From positions 1,007,001-1,071,000 of the forward strand of contig NC_133167.1 in assembly GCF_040802235.1 (NCBI RefSeq): a stretch of DNA of 64,000 nucleotides, given 5' to 3'. Numbering within the stretch: position 1 is the first letter of the stretch; each line of letters begins with the position of its first letter. A program made the position numbers and the translations under genes. Under the pieces are notes generated by a model. It was not told where the DNA came from, ran no database searches, and saw nothing but the letters and a program-made list of their open reading frames with translations. Of the stretch, positions 9,950 to 22,724 are shown piece by piece. Origin of the DNA: Manis javanica. Its lineage: Eukaryota; Chordata; Mammalia; Pholidota; Manidae.

Positions 9950-12900
9950 AGCTCCTGGGTGGGCCGGGGGAGCCCCTTGCAGGGAGGGGCAGGGCGCCCT
10001 GCCCTTGGCGGCACGGGGTCGTGGGGTGGGGGGCGAGCAGCCCAGGGCACTGGCGTCCGGAGGCTTCTCTGCCGCTTTCTTCCCTAGCCTCCTGCACCCC
10101 CACTGCCATGTGGGCAGAGGCCCCAGACTACCAGGCCGTGATGCCAGATGCCTGATTGGCAGAAGAGGGGGAAAAGCAAAAAAGTCGGCGCCCTTGGCAG
10201 AGGACCCCGCAAGCTGCTGCCAACCCCCACTGGCTGTGTGGGCTGCGAGCAGGGAGGCAGGCCCCATCCCTCCTCGGGGCCCCCTGAGTTGGCCTTGGGT
10301 CTCCGGTCCTGCCTCCCAGAGAAGGCTGCTTCCTTGGCCCAGAGACACGGAGAGAGGCTGTGGGGACCCAGCCCCAGATGCCCCTGCTCTGCCCACGTAC
10401 TTCTGCCCTGTCACACCAGTGACTCAGACCCTCCCTGTAGCTCCCGCCTGCTCCTTCCCGCCTGTGCCTGGCACAGCTCCCACTGGCAGGGTTAGGGGCC
10501 CTCTCTGCAGGACCTCACCTCTGGCCACATGCTTTCAGGTCAAGCAGGGCCCACACTGGGGCTTAAACCTGGCTTGACGCTCAGTAGCCACCCCCCCTAC
10601 CCTTGTTACTGGTCACTGGCCTCCTCCTAATCCAACCAGATAGGGAGATTCCTTAGGGTGGGGTCAGTGTCAGTGCATTTCTGGACGGACCTCCAGACGG
10701 CGGTGTGGCCAGAATGCCCCTGTGCCCACTCACACAGGTGTCCGGGCGGCCCCTGCTGTGGGACCTCCTGGGTCATGGGACTCCATGCCTGGAGGAGTCC
10801 TTACTGCCCCCATGACAGGACCCCTGCAGCCAGGCCCCCTCCTTTAGGGAGCAGACATTTTGCCTTGTGGCTGAATCTGAGCTGTCAACCGCCATGATGT
10901 TGAGGGGGGCCGGGTAAGTCGGGGTCTGGTGTCCCTTTGAATATCTGTAAGGAACGCTGTGGCAATGGCACACAGAGGCAGCTGGGCACCCAGTGGGGCC
11001 CTCCCCTCCCTCTCCCAGAGGTGTGGGGTTCTGGCCATTTGTTCCTCTTGGTCACTTCCACATTGGCTTAGAAGGCACCGAGCCCCCAGGGTCCCAGAGG
11101 TTTGGGCTGTGGCTGGGATGAGGTGCTGTGTGGGGGGGCCTCCTGGGGTTCCCAGGGTGCACCTGTGCCTCCCAAAGAGGTTGCCATTTCCGGTTTGTGA
11201 TGGACAGGACACTTGACGAATGTGACAGAGAGCAGCTGGAGGGAAAAGTGCGTGCGGGAGGCTAGGGCACGGTCCCCCGTGTGTGGCACGAGCTCACCGG
11301 TCCTGTCCTGAGTAAAGGAAACTGCGGTGGAGCTCAGATCTGAATCCCACCATTTGCCAGCCCTGTGATTTCGTACTTGGCCTAGTTTTATGTACCCTGT
11401 GCAGATTTAAGGAGAGCTGCCCAGAGAAGCAGTCGGCGCGATGTCTGTCTGAGACCTGTCGGTGTGGAACAGGTGGTGGCCCCGAGGCCCAGGTGAGGCC
11501 AGCTCAGCTGGGGCCCACCCTCAGGGGCCTGGAAGAAGAGCTGTGATGATGGGCTGCCCGTGGCGGCCTGTGGCCAAGAGGCATGGCAGTCGGGGTGGTC
11601 CTTCCAGCTCCGGATGGGGCCACACCTGCAGGGCAGCCTTGATGACAAGGGGCAGGGAGGCCATGTGCGAGGGGCAGCTGGCGAGGCAGCAACAGACGGG
11701 CTGCTAGGTGGCCACTGCTGGAGGTGGCTTGGTTGAAGGCTGCCAGATGTGGGCGACAGGGGCTTTTGGGCAGGCAGGGGAGTGGCTGTCTGTGGCCCCA
11801 GCATTCCCTTCCCTCCCCTCTGTCCTGTTGTCCGGCCACAGAGACGGCCTGCTCTCCCACCCAGGGGGAGTGCATACATTTTACAGACAGGATGCTTTTA
11901 CTGGGCGAGGGAAAGGGCTCCATCCCAGCTGCCCGAGCGCAGGCTGTCAGGACCCCCCATTCCGAGACGCAGCCACTTCTGCCTCCCCCGTCACCCTGGC
12001 TGTTCAGATTTAGTGCTTGTCTAGGACAGTCCAGGATGAGGGGCACCTGTGCCCACTGGCCCAGCCAGGGAACAGTGTGGCGCATGCAGCCTAGGCCTAC
12101 ACGGCGGAGGGGCCCTGGGAGCCTGCCAGGCTGCAGTTTCCTGTCACCCCCCACCAAGATGCCACACTGCCCCCAGCAGGGAGCTCCAGCAGGTGGGGCT
12201 GGCTGGCTCTGATGGACACCACCCTGTCCTGCTGTGGGGTCCTGGCCTGTCCGGGTCGCGTGGGCACAGACGTTGGCAGGAAGGAAGGCATGAGTGAGTG
12301 AGTTGTTTACTCACTCGTAAAAAGGAAAACGGCACGGGTCCCTGAGTGGGGGTGTGTGGCAGCCTGGATTTGCCCTCTGCCGACACCCAGCGAGGAGCCA
12401 AGAACAATGGGCTGTTGAGACTCAGCTGGGAAGGGCAGGGCTGCGTGGGCTCTTCGGAGGAGTGAACCCAGCTCCAGGGTGCCTCAACGGCTCAGGCCCC
12501 GCCCATGCTTCCGGCCTCCCCCAGGGCCAGGGAAGGGCTCGGGGACGCTGGGCCACCCCTCAGAAGGCAGGCGAGCAGATCACCAGATCCCGGAGTCGGG
12601 CTGCGGGCCTACTGGCCTCTCTTCTTCCCCAGGAACGATTTGCTTTCACTCCTTGGAGTTCCTGAGAGCCGGTGCTCCCCCCGCCCCAGCTCCTGGGGGG
12701 CCACAGGGCCCGTTTCCCAGTGGACCTCATGATGACTTTTTAGCAACCCCAGAGCAAGTTTCCAAATAGATGAGCAATTAAAGTCACCTCTGTCCATTGT
12801 GTGCTTGCTGAGAAGGTCACTGCCAGCAGTGTCCCCTACTGAGGGTCCCCTCCCTGGCAGTGAGATGCAGGGAGTCAGAGGGCGCTGTGCCTGGGGTGGC

Positions 12901-15900
12901 CGGGCTGGGACACTGTCCCTTGGAGGCCCCAGGAGGTGTTGGGGTTCCCCGGGGGGCAGTGGAGGACACAGGGCCCCAGTCCTCTGCAGGGCACTGCAGC
13001 CCAGGGGCTGCCGTCTGGGAGAGGAGGCAGGTACCACTGGGCATGGCTGATGGGGAGGCAGGTACCTACCTGAGCTGGGCAGCAGCTGAGCCAGGCAGGG
13101 TGGGAAGGAGCTCACATCGGGCCCTGAGCCGCTTGCAGAGCCTTGGAGATGGGAAGGGAGTTGAACGTTGGACCCTGCTGCCCTGAGGATGCGGGCAGTA
13201 CGCTCCGGTCCCCAGCCCCTGAAGTGATGAGTGGAGAAACACTTCTGGTTGTTCACAAATCAGCTCAGGGGGCCAGGACCAGTCTGTTGTCCTTATAAAG
13301 GGCCTCTGTCCAAGACCACCCCCAGGCACTGCTCCAGTGTGGTCTCTGAAATGTGGTGTGGTGGGTGGGGTGGAGGGGCTGGTTCCGGCTCTGCTCAGAC
13401 GCTCAGTGGGATTCTGGGAGTCCCCCAGTCCTGGGCCTGGGCTGCTCCCCAGTCCAGAGAAGCTCGGCTGAGTCTGAGCTGCACAGGACCCTGGCTGCCC
13501 CAGGGGTTGGGTGGAGACCCCTTCCCGTTTCAGCAGGCAGTTGGGGAAAACATGGGTGCCATTACCATACAAGTGTGTTGGCCCTGCCTGTACCCAAGCC
13601 CCACCTCTCCAAGCCCTCGCTGGGGGCAGTGGGCTTCACAGCAGAGCTCCCGGCTGTGCGGCTTCTGCTCAGCTCTGCGAGACCCTTGATTAGCGCGAAG
13701 CCCGGGCAGGCCCCTGTCATTCATGGCCAGCAGAAGGGAAGCCGGCTCAGAGCAATGCTTGGTCATCCGAGGGCAGGAAGAGCTGCCAGGGGGCAGAGGG
13801 TGGAGGGCGGGGGTGGGGCTGGGGCGTGGGCCGTTGCCCTCCCTGAGCTGGCCCCTGCGCTCCCGTCTGCTCCCCAGCTGGGGGACGTGGCCCGCACCTT
13901 CAGCCCTGTGCCACCCTCTGTGCCCTGGCTCCTTGGCGCGTCCCCAGAGGGAGGGAAGCCGGACCCAGGTGCCCAGGCGGTCTGGTTTGTTGGGACAAAG
14001 AGCTCCACATGCCTGAGCGCAGAAAGGTGTGTCCCGCCCTTGGGTGCTTCCTGCGTTCCTGCGGGCCACCAGCTCTCCCTCCCCGCAGCTTCTGCCTGCC
14101 TGTCCCGGCACCTCTTCCCGCCTGGACCACCGCTGGCTTCTAGTCTTTTCCTTCTTCAGTCTGCAAGGCCAGGCTGATTGTTCCCAAACCAGCTCCAACA
14201 AAATGCCCTCAAGGCTCTGCCTGCGGAATAAAGCCAGGAGTTCTTCATGGCAGTGGTCTGGGCCCGGCCCCCTGCTGACCTCGTGCCTGACCTGATCGGT
14301 CCATTGAACCAAACCAAATTCTCCACCTTCCTCCAGACATCCCTGGTTCACCACAGGAACCTTCCCCTAATCTTAGGGCAGGCCTGAGATTGCCTCCAGC
14401 TCCAGAGGTCTGGAGCTGAGGGTTTGTGTCTGTGGAGATGTGGTTCCCCAGGCCAAGAGGGCGCCATTCTTTTGCCGGGCAGGTGAGGCCTTACCTGCCT
14501 TCATTGCCATCACCCAGAGGGTGAGAGCAGGCCAGGCCTTGGGGCTCGTCCGCTTTGCAAAACAAAAGCAATTTCCAGGGCATGGCCAAGTTCAAGCATC
14601 CTCTGAGAACCCTGGAGGGCCGTTCTCTGGATGCAGCTGGCTGAGAAGCAAGGGCAGTGCCCATGTGCTGGAGACCCTATTCCACCTGTGACAGCAACCA
14701 GGGGGACACCATGTGGCCAGAGGAGAACCTGGTTTCCAGTTGTTATTTTCAAGGAGAAACAAATCAACATCTAAAATAAGCCACCACCTTGCTCTTTGGA
14801 AGCTGACCTATTGCCTAAAATTTGGTTGGTTGGGTCTGGCTGGCCTCTTCCCCAGGTGCGGGCAGGGGGCAGGCGTCTGACCGCTGTGCACTCCCTGCCC
14901 TCTGCTGTGCCGGGCCGCCGAGCGGGTCCATGCGTGTCTTCGGACCTGATCCCCCTCCCTCACCATGGTGCTGAGCTCCTGCAGGCTGGAGCTTGTGCTC
15001 GCCTTGTGGGCCAAGAGGCCTCAATGCATAGCCAGCCACATGCATGAGGCCACACAGCCAGGGAGCTGTGCTGGGGCATGGACCTCCCCTTCCGACCTTT
15101 GCTGCTGCGGATGAAGCATGTCATTTGCTCTGGGATGGGGGCTGCTACTCCTGGGGTCTCCCTAGGCAGCCGCCTGAGAGAATGAGGGAGTCAGGGGGTC
15201 ACTCTCAGGCCCCACCCTGGAGGCGCAGAGAGCAGGAAGCTCTGTCTCTGTGCCCTGCCTGGGGTTAGGAGCCACAGGCCTGTGTGTGGGGAGGTGGCTG
15301 TGGCCACGGTGCCCTTGACTGGCAGTACTTGTAAAGGTCAGGGGCCTGCCTGAGAGGGGCCCAGGCTGACCTCTGATTAGGGCCCAGTCTGGCCAGATGA
15401 CACTCAGACAAGCCTATGCTGTGCGAGGCCAGCTGGGAGGGTGGGGCTGGGGGGCTGGGAAGGGAACCTGGGGGTTCACAGGGAAGAGCCTTCTTCTCAG
15501 AGGGCCCTGCCAGGGTCCGACGAGCAGGGTCTTTCAAAACTGGCAGGTGTGACTGAATCCCGAGGTGGGAACTAAGGGGCCTTCTGGACCCTGGTGGTAG
15601 GTGCCAGAAGGAGGGGCTGAGAGAAGAGTCCAGCCCCCACAGCCTGCTGGTGCAAACCGCCAGGGCCTGCTACTGTGTTTCTCTGTGCAACAGCAAAATC
15701 CCTGTGGGTGCAAGGGGCATCTGTTGCTGAGTCAGGAACTGCCCCCGCTCCCCATCCCCAGCAGGAGAAGGGAGAGGTCAGCGCTGTTCCCAGAGCCAGG
15801 GACAGGCTGCTGTCTCAGCAGTGGGGGAGAGGATGGGGACAGCTTGGCCTCATCCCGCCCTGCTACTGTGGCACAGCCGAGGTGCGGGGAGGTTCTGGCC

Positions 15901-16261
15901 CAGAACTGCTCACAGGCAGGTGCAGGGTCCCCTAGAGGCACAGCAGGGACATCATACTGACGGAGGCGGCTCAGGACTGGAACTTCAAGACACAGCTGAG
16001 GAGCTGAGTGAGAAAGGAGAGGCTGGTGTCCACAGCCTGTGGCCATGGGGGTCAGCCCCACAGCCAAGTCCCCCAGCCTTGGGTCAGTGAGTAGGACATG
16101 GTGAATGGGACATGGCTGCCACTACAGGTGGAGTGGCCCCTCCCTAGAGGTGGCTGATGGCATTGACTGGTGGTGATGTTGGCCAGCTTGTCTGTCCCCT
16201 CAGCACTTTAGTAAGGGTCTGGCAAAGGCACCCAGAGAAGGAGGCAGGTGGGGCAGTCTTG
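9950..16261. other. GPC1-upstream unique GC-rich sequence, no gene recognised
   Basis: This is mostly unique GC-rich, CpG-poor DNA directly upstream of the GPC1 island. Long open frames occur on both strands (for example 13,353-14,177 on + and 13,530-14,354 on -), but they overlap each other and have low-complexity composition. None resembles a known protein. One MIR relic is seen at 11,318-11,402, and a less GC-rich patch lies near 14,720-14,830. Confidence 0.7.
11318..11402 (+). repeat. MIR SINE fragment
   Basis: GGAGCTCAGATCTGAATCCC followed by CCAGCCCTGTGATTTCGTAC matches the 5' half of MIR, in which a GAATCC core precedes the TGTGTGACCTTGG core. Confidence 0.5.
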
Positions 16262-17370
16262 TCTTTCCTGGGGGCCCCATACACAAGAACTAACTCAAAT
16301 TGGATCAAAGACCCACAGGGAAAAGCTGAAACTATAGAAGTCTTAGAAGAAAACATGAGGGAAAATTTTCATGACTCTGGATTTGGCCATGGCTTCTTCG
16401 GTGACACCAAAATCGAATCCTAGATAAAGACAAGGAAATACAAATCCTTGAGAAGACAAGCCACAGAGTGAGAGAAAAGCGTGTGCCGACCACCTCGCTG
16501 TTGAAGATCTATGCCCAGAAAGTACAATGAGCTCTCGTAATTCAGCAATAAAAGGTCAAGAAACTATTTAAAAAATGGGCAGAGGTCTTGAACTGACATT
16601 TTCCCAAAGAAAATATGCCAGTAACCAACAAGCACATGAAAAGATGCCCGACCTCATTAGTCATCAGGGAAATGCAAATCAAAATCTCAGCGAGGTACCA
16701 TTTCACACCTGCTAAAAGGGCTCTAAGAATAAAGATGGAAATGAGGATGTGCAGAGACTGGAATCTCCATTCATTGCTGATGGGGATGTAAGTGGTGCAG
16801 CCACTGTGGAAAAGACTGCTGGTCCTTCAAAACGGTAAAATACACAGTCATCGCTTGACATACCTATTCTATTCCTAGGTTCCTACCCTAGAGAAGTGAG
16901 GACAGGTGTTCAGACAAAAACCTGTCCATGAATGTTCACAGCAGCATTATTCACAGTAGCCAAAAGGTGGAAACAATGCAAACGTCCATCAACTGTGCTG
17001 TATCCCCACAATAGGATATCACTCAGGCATAAAAAGGAATGGAGATCTGTGCCCCAACACGGACAGACTGTGAACTCCTTATGCTTAGGGAGAGAAGCCA
17101 GGCACCAAGGCCACGTGCCGTGTGGTTCCACTTATACTAACTGTCCAGAAGAGAGAAGCCCTTGGAAAGAGAGAGTAGGTCAGTGGTAGCCAGGGGCTGG
17201 GCGAGGGGGGCGAGGGGTAACTGCTGATGGGACAGGCTTCCTTCTGGAGGGGTGGAGCCCAGAAGAACCAGATGGAAGCAGTGGGCGCATGGCTCTGTGA
17301 GTGTGCCCAGTGCCACTGAATTGCACACTTTATAAAGTGATTCATTTTGTTATGTGAATTTTGCATCAGT
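16262..17370 (+). repeat. LINE-1 3' part, sense, degenerate
   Basis: This is a 5'-truncated ancient L1. It carries recognisable nucleotide blocks of the end of ORF2 in order: CAAATTGGATCAAAGACCCA, AATGGGCAGAGGTCTTGAA, AAGCACATGAAAAGATGCCC, TCATCAGGGAAATGCAAATC, CAGCAGCATTATTCACAGTA and CACAATAGGATATCACTCAG. The 3' UTR then ends in GCACACTTTATAAAGTGATT. The frame is broken many times. It is a dead fossil with no coding potential. Confidence 0.88.
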
Positions 17371-17829
17371 AAGAAATGAAACAGTCCTTGTGAAGTAGAA
17401 TTTGTGAAGCCCAAGGGCACGGTTGGCATGACGTGAGCCTCATGAGGCTTTGGCATCCTTGTTGCTCTTATGACAGGCGCCTTCCAGAGTGGGTGGGACC
17501 CGACTTCCAGGGCAGGAGGCAGTCCTGCAGGGCACCCCCGCTTTAACTTCCGCCCCCGAGGGGACCTGCGTCTCTCGCTGTGGGGTTACTGTGAGGCCAC
17601 TGTGAACGGCGTTTGTCCTGGGCTGCCCTTGGAAGCCTCGGGTTGCAGTGAGAGCAGCAGCCACTGGAAAGAGCCCCTGTGGGGGTGGGGGGTGGAGAGG
17701 AGAAGCAGGGGCATCTCACGCGGCTCGTCTGGAGATCCTGACACTTAGGTCCGCCTGTATTCCGAGAACTGGCTGCCCTTTCCCTCTAACCACGCCTCTG
17801 CTCAAGAGGTTTGCTACTTCAAAGTGACG

Positions 17830-19240
17830 TCAAAACTGCCAGTGGTGTTTTATGTGCATGTGTGGCTATTTCTATAGAATACAGGGTCAGAAACTACCTG
17901 CAGAGTTATGGGACAGGCATGTGAGCATTTTTACTAGATGTGGCCGAATCGTCCTCCACCGAGATGGGGCCAGGTCCAGCACCTGGACAGCTGCGCACAT
18001 GGCATTTGCCAACCTGGGGAGGAGAGGTGGCATCTCCCGCGTGTTCCCATCTGCTCCGGACCGCCACTAGCCGAGCATTTTCACAGACTCTGGGGCTCGC
18101 GGTCTGTCTAGTCAAGTGTTGGCCGTTTCGCCTTCTCTGTTGCTCTATTTCGTGCTGACTTTTGAGGAGCTCTTTATGGCTTAAAAGATCCGCCTTCTGC
18201 CTGGAAACCATGTTGGGGTGTGTCCTCCACCCCTGCTCTGATGTGGGGCGCCAGGGAAGATGCGTTCCAGCAAGCGCAGGCTCACTTGGGGGCTCCATCC
18301 TTCGATCTCTCTGCATGTTTCTGCCTGGGCCGGAACCACACTGCTTCAAACACTGCGGTTTTTGTAGGACATGCATTTCTTACTTTTCAGAATTTCTTGG
18401 CTCTTCTTTCAAACATCCTCTTCTGAAAGAACTTTTGGTTCAACCTGTCAAATCCCATAAATAATTAGTAAGAATTGCCCTGAATTTATAGATCAGTTCT
18501 GGGAGAACTGATTTTTTTCCCCTCAAAACTGAGAATTCTATGTATTTCAAATTTCTCCCTTTATTCAATTTTGACTGCATTGCAGCAAAGTTTTATAGTT
18601 TTCATCATCTAAGCCTTTACATTTTTGGATTTGTTTTTAGATTTTTGGGGGCTACTGAGAGCAATAGTTTTGACAATATATTTTCATTGGTCGTTGTTGC
18701 AGGGAGGTTATTGAGTATTGAATGTTGATTATTTACCTCAAATTTGATGAAATTATCTAATTCTATTAGTTTTTCAGGTGACCACCTTCTAATTTCTTGA
18801 TAGCACCTACAATTAGTCATCACTTGATCTTTGCATTTCCAAATATTTATGCCTTTCATTTCTTTTTAAAATATATTATTGCCTCGAGTGGGATCTCTGG
18901 TAAAATATTGGTAAATGATGATACATTAAAAAAATGTTGGCAATGATGAATTTTTTTTCTCCTGGTAGTAGGGAAATGGTTCTGAGGTCTTCTTAACATG
19001 ATTTTGGATGAAGGTATCTAGAACTCTTTATCAAATTAGGAAATTTTTCTTCTATTCTTTCCTTGCTAAAAGGTTTCTTTTTAAAGTTTTAGTAGGAAAA
19101 GATATGAGCTTTTTCAATATCTGTTTCAATGATAATGTCATTTTTCTCTTCTGACTTTCTAATACAGTGAATTTTATTTATAGGTTTGCTAACGCTGAAC
19201 CAGCCTTGAATTCCAGCACCAAACCCTTTTGAAATGGGGG
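17830..19240 (-). repeat. LINE-1 (L1M/HAL1-like), antisense, about 1.4 kb
   Basis: Read on the minus strand this is decayed L1 ORF2 sequence. On the plus strand the order is GAGGAGCTCTTTATGGCTTA near 18,160, a TTGCCCTGAATTTATAGATC block near 18,475, GCAAAGTTTTATAGTTTTCA near 18,585, then TACAGTGAATTTTATTTATA and TGAACCAGCCTTGAATTCCA near 19,165-19,215. These are the successive antisense landmarks of L1 reverse-transcriptase sequence. It is very diverged, suggesting an old family. Confidence 0.75.
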
Positions 19241-20214
19241 CATTCTCAACGCCATCCTGGGTATGGTCTGCTAAGATCAGCGCCCAAGTTCCTCAGTCCT
19301 GATGGTCTGGCAGTTTCCTCTGGACGCAGGGCAGGTGTCCACGGCCTGTGACTGTGGATGGGAGGGCCCAGCGGGCATCTGCGGTGCTGTCTCCCACGTG
19401 GTAGAAAAGACAGTGCTTACCCTTAATCCAGGCAGAAGCCGCTCCTCAGAGTGGTGGACGCTTGGCTCCAGCCTGTGTACCTGGCTTGGTGCTTGCCATG
19501 ACACATGGGCGTGTGGCCCATCGAGGTGGAGTGGGCTCCCCAAGGACTGGCCCCACCCTCTATTGAGGGTCACAGAAAACCCATGGATGCGGGACATGCG
19601 GGGCTCAGGAAGGAGCCCCATCTGCACATCGAGGGGACTGCGCAGCAGGAGCAAACTTGGGGCCTGCCTGGCTGGGCTCTCGGGCTGTGGGCTGGCCCTT
19701 CTGGAGGCTGCCTGCTACCTGCTCACCCAGGAGGCTGTCCTATCCTTTGTCCACCCCATTTTCCTGGGGAGTGCCTAGAAGGCAAGACTGAGTTCCGGCC
19801 ACCAGCTGTGAAGCCAAGGTCTCCCTCAAGCTCCTCCCCAGCCCCTGTGTCCCCCAGGTGAGGAGTGGGCCCCGACTCGACCTTTGGGCCCCATGGATGC
19901 CGGCTAGTTGGCATCTTCCCAGCCTACTGAGGGGCTCAGGAAAGGGTCTGGTGGGTCCTGGACCCTGACACGGACTGGCAGGGCAGAGGTAGAGACTCAG
20001 AACACAGGAGCCCCCCACAGGCTGCCCCCCACTCTGCCCAGAGCTGGGCTCTGGCCCTGGGCTCCCGCACTCTGGCTTTAGGAGGGCCTCCCAGCAGGCC
20101 CCACCTGCCCGCCTGTGGTCTGGGCCAGCTCCCAGCGCCCAGCAGAGACAACGCCTCACTGTCGGATTAGCAGGAAATACAACAGGGTCAGAAAACCTGG
20201 GGAGGCCCTCGGCA

Positions 20215-20425
20215 AGGCTGTGGTAGAGTCCGTGGCAGAGCGAGTTTCTGCTGAAATGCACAGTGGTTTTGTTTTCTGCTTTTTTCTTCTTTAAATTACA
20301 GGAGGAAGGAGAGCTTGGGACTTGCCAAACCCAAAGTATTTGAAAAAAAAAAATCATAAGATTTTTGCCCCAACTCTAAAAAGCCTTTGATTCTGCCTGA
20401 AATTTGAGGGCTGCACAGTTGGCCC
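20215..20425. other. AT-rich non-repetitive island
   Basis: About 200 bp of AT-rich sequence lies in GC-rich surroundings. It includes a T-rich and an A-rich stretch and a TCF/LEF-like CCTTTGATT near 20,383. I do not recognise a repeat family. It is a candidate conserved non-coding element. Confidence 0.3.
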
Positions 20426-21394
20426 TGAGGGGGAGCGTGGCCACTGGGTGGAGGGGGAGCTGTGGGCCGGGCCCCAGTGTGCCCGCAGCGTGGCACTGGG
20501 AGGCGGCCAAGGAGGGACTCGCCTTCACCACCCTCCCCACCACACCACTCTCCAGTTCAGGAAGCTGGCACGGGGCGGCAGTCAGGCTCCCTGAGCTGCC
20601 CACAGGCCCCTGTCGGGACACCCCAGCCCCCAGGGGCATCCGAGCCCCGAGGACTGGTCTCCAGGTCCCCAGGTGACTGGGACTCCCCATGCAGTGTTGT
20701 AGGGTAGGGGTCCAGGTTGGCACCCTGCCCAGGGTCGGCCTGGTACCTATTGGAGGGAACAGCCACACAAACCCTCGTTCTGATTGCTGTGACAAGTCTG
20801 GGGTCCCAGGGCCACCAAGCATGCACTGTGACTCACCAGAAAGATCGGCACCGCTTCCCACGTCATCCTCAGGGAAGGAGGCGAAGCAGCTGTGAGAAGC
20901 GCGGGCAGGGCCCAGACCCCGGCCTGGGCTCCCACTGTCCCCTCCAGAGTGGTGGTCACGGCGCCCTCCCAGTGTGCCGTGACATGACCTGCCCAGAGCA
21001 CTGGGGCTCCATGATGTGAGTATGGTGGGTTGGTCGATTATCCAAATAACTCATGGGTTGATTATCTACACAACTGACCTCAACCTCCAGCTCCTCCTGC
21101 GGTCAGCTGATGCCATGTGGCCCAAGGCCCGCACTGTCACCTTTTGGTGTGGTCTGAGGCCCTCAGGTAGAGGAAGGCATCCCCAGCAGGCGGGATGTTC
21201 CTTCCTGGGTCTCAGAGGTCACCTCCCAGAAGCTGAGGGCTGAGGCCAGACCTCGTTTGGGGCAGTTAAATCATTCAGAGGATTGCCCTGGATGTGGGGC
21301 GAGGGGCGCACCCTGTGGGAGACCAGTGGGCTTTCTGCGGAGTCCAGACCGCTTGGCTTTGCTGCCGGCCCTGTGCTTAACTCCCAGCTGTCCC

Positions 21395-21456
21395 CTGGAC
21401 CTTTACTGGACACCTGCCTCCCCTGGGCCTTTACTGGATGCCTGCCTCCCCTGGGT
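21395..21456 (+). repeat. 28-bp tandem duplication (about 2.2 copies)
   Basis: Units at 21,395-21,422 and 21,423-21,450 both read CTGG(A/G)CCTTTACTGGA, then (C/T)(A/G)CCTGCCTCCC. A third partial unit starts at 21,451. Only three differences separate the two copies. Confidence 0.85.
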
Positions 21457-22194
21457 CCCTGGTGGGCACGCGGGCTGGGGCCTCATGGGGCCCTTGGGGT
21501 TGCCTGGCCTGGGGTGGGCCTGTGTTCCTGGGTGGCTGTGGAGCACCCAGCCCTGTATCGCTGCAGCAGGCCGGCAGACAGCATCCCGAAGCCCTAGGGC
21601 TGCCACGGCCGCCCTCCTCCTAGGGTCCCCAATGCACAAGTGGAAACAAACCGGAGATCAGCCTCAGGAGAAGGACTGTGACCTCTAACCCCAGGTCACC
21701 GCAGGCTAGAGAAAGTGGAGGCCACTGGGCCCCTGACCCTGACCCCCCTTCTTGAGAAAGAAGGGGAGCAGCACAATCGGGTCATTCCAGAACCTTCCAC
21801 AAGTGAGGCCCACCCGCCCTGGCTGACTGGTGACAGGACTGGGGCTGCCTGACACGCACAGACTGGGGAGCGGGCTGGGCTGCCTGGCATGGCTGCAGGG
21901 GCCCTGCCGAGCCCCTCTTCGGGGCCTGCAGCCTTCCCACCACAGCTCCCCAGCGGCTCCGAAAGGTCATGATTCTGAAGGGTCGTTCTTGTCAGGGTGG
22001 GAGCGCTGCCTCCTCAGGGCCTCTTTCATCCTCAGCAGAAGCTAAGTCCCCCTAAGTACTTGATTTGTACCGAAATGTTATGGCTGCTCAGTTTTGTCGG
22101 GTGCAGACAGACCTTCCTGCCTCTGAGATGCAGAACACGTACAGAGATACATAGCATTCTCCATGGTTTCTTTGAATGCATTTGGTTTCACTAG

Positions 22195-22375
22195 TTTTAT
22201 TTATAGGTTTCCCCCCATTTTACAGTAGAGCATTGCTATGGACCCTTTTCTGAGCTGAAATGGTGGAAAGTGAAGAGCAGCTACCATTAATTGATATGGA
22301 AAAGTTTTTGAACATTCCCAGACCCAAATAATAATTCTCTTAGGCTTCTATGATACCTTAGGGCACCCCCTGCGG
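22195..22375. repeat. Probable ancient DNA-transposon-like relic
   Basis: The stretch around GAGCTGAAATGGTGGAAAGT, CCATTAATTGATATGGAAAA and ACATTCCCAGACCCAAATAA resembles an interspersed mammalian repeat I have seen elsewhere but cannot name. It is non-coding. The boundaries are approximate. Confidence 0.4.
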
Positions 22376-22414
22376 ACGGGAGCATGAGGTCACACAGTTC
22401 TGAGCTCCGGCAGT

Positions 22415-22446
22415 GATGCCGAGATGCCGAGATGCCGAGATGCTGA
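22415..22446 (+). repeat. Octamer microsatellite, four copies
   Basis: Three perfect copies of GATGCCGA are followed by one GATGCTGA. Confidence 0.9.
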
Positions 22447-22724
22447 GTGGGTTCCCAGGAAGGAGCTCTGGCCACTCTCGCTGCTGGGGGGCATGTGCCT
22501 CTGCCGGCTTGAGGCAAATTCCTCCAAAGAGAAAATCCCCCTAGGATTTCTTTCAGTTGGCAAAACACAGGTCCTTACCTAGGTCTCCCATAAAAGCAAA
22601 GTGGTGTCAAGACCTTTTGAAGGTCTTGGGGGTGCTGGCATATCTTTGGCTTTTTGGTGTCAGACGTGGGATGCACACCAGCCCTGCTCCCCCCAGCTAA
22701 CTGGCTCTGCTAGCGACACCCGCG

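Larger units (their letters stand above)
7960..10080. promoter_or_regulatory. CpG island over GPC1 exon 1 and promoter
   Basis: CpG dinucleotides are very dense from about 8,020 to 9,930 and thin out on either side. By contrast, flanking sequence is GC-rich but CpG-poor, as expected of methylated mammalian DNA. The island covers the start of intron 1, exon 1, the 5' UTR and the promoter. The edges are judged by eye. Its low stop-codon content creates long spurious reading frames on both strands. Confidence 0.9.
19241..22054. other. Unique sequence, no gene recognised
   Basis: GC-rich unique DNA with one AT-rich island (20,215-20,425) and one short tandem duplication (21,395-21,456). An imperfect repeat of GATTATC around 21,038-21,070 was also noted. 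No exon or RNA gene is recognised. Confidence 0.6.

Noticed and set aside
12292-12316. Hairpin GAGTGAGT ... ACTCACTC
   Set aside because: An 8-bp stem of simple-sequence type is common by chance. It has no terminator or RNA gene context.
22415-22446. CRISPR-like repeats
   Set aside because: This is a contiguous octamer microsatellite without spacers in mammalian DNA. No CRISPR array exists in the window.
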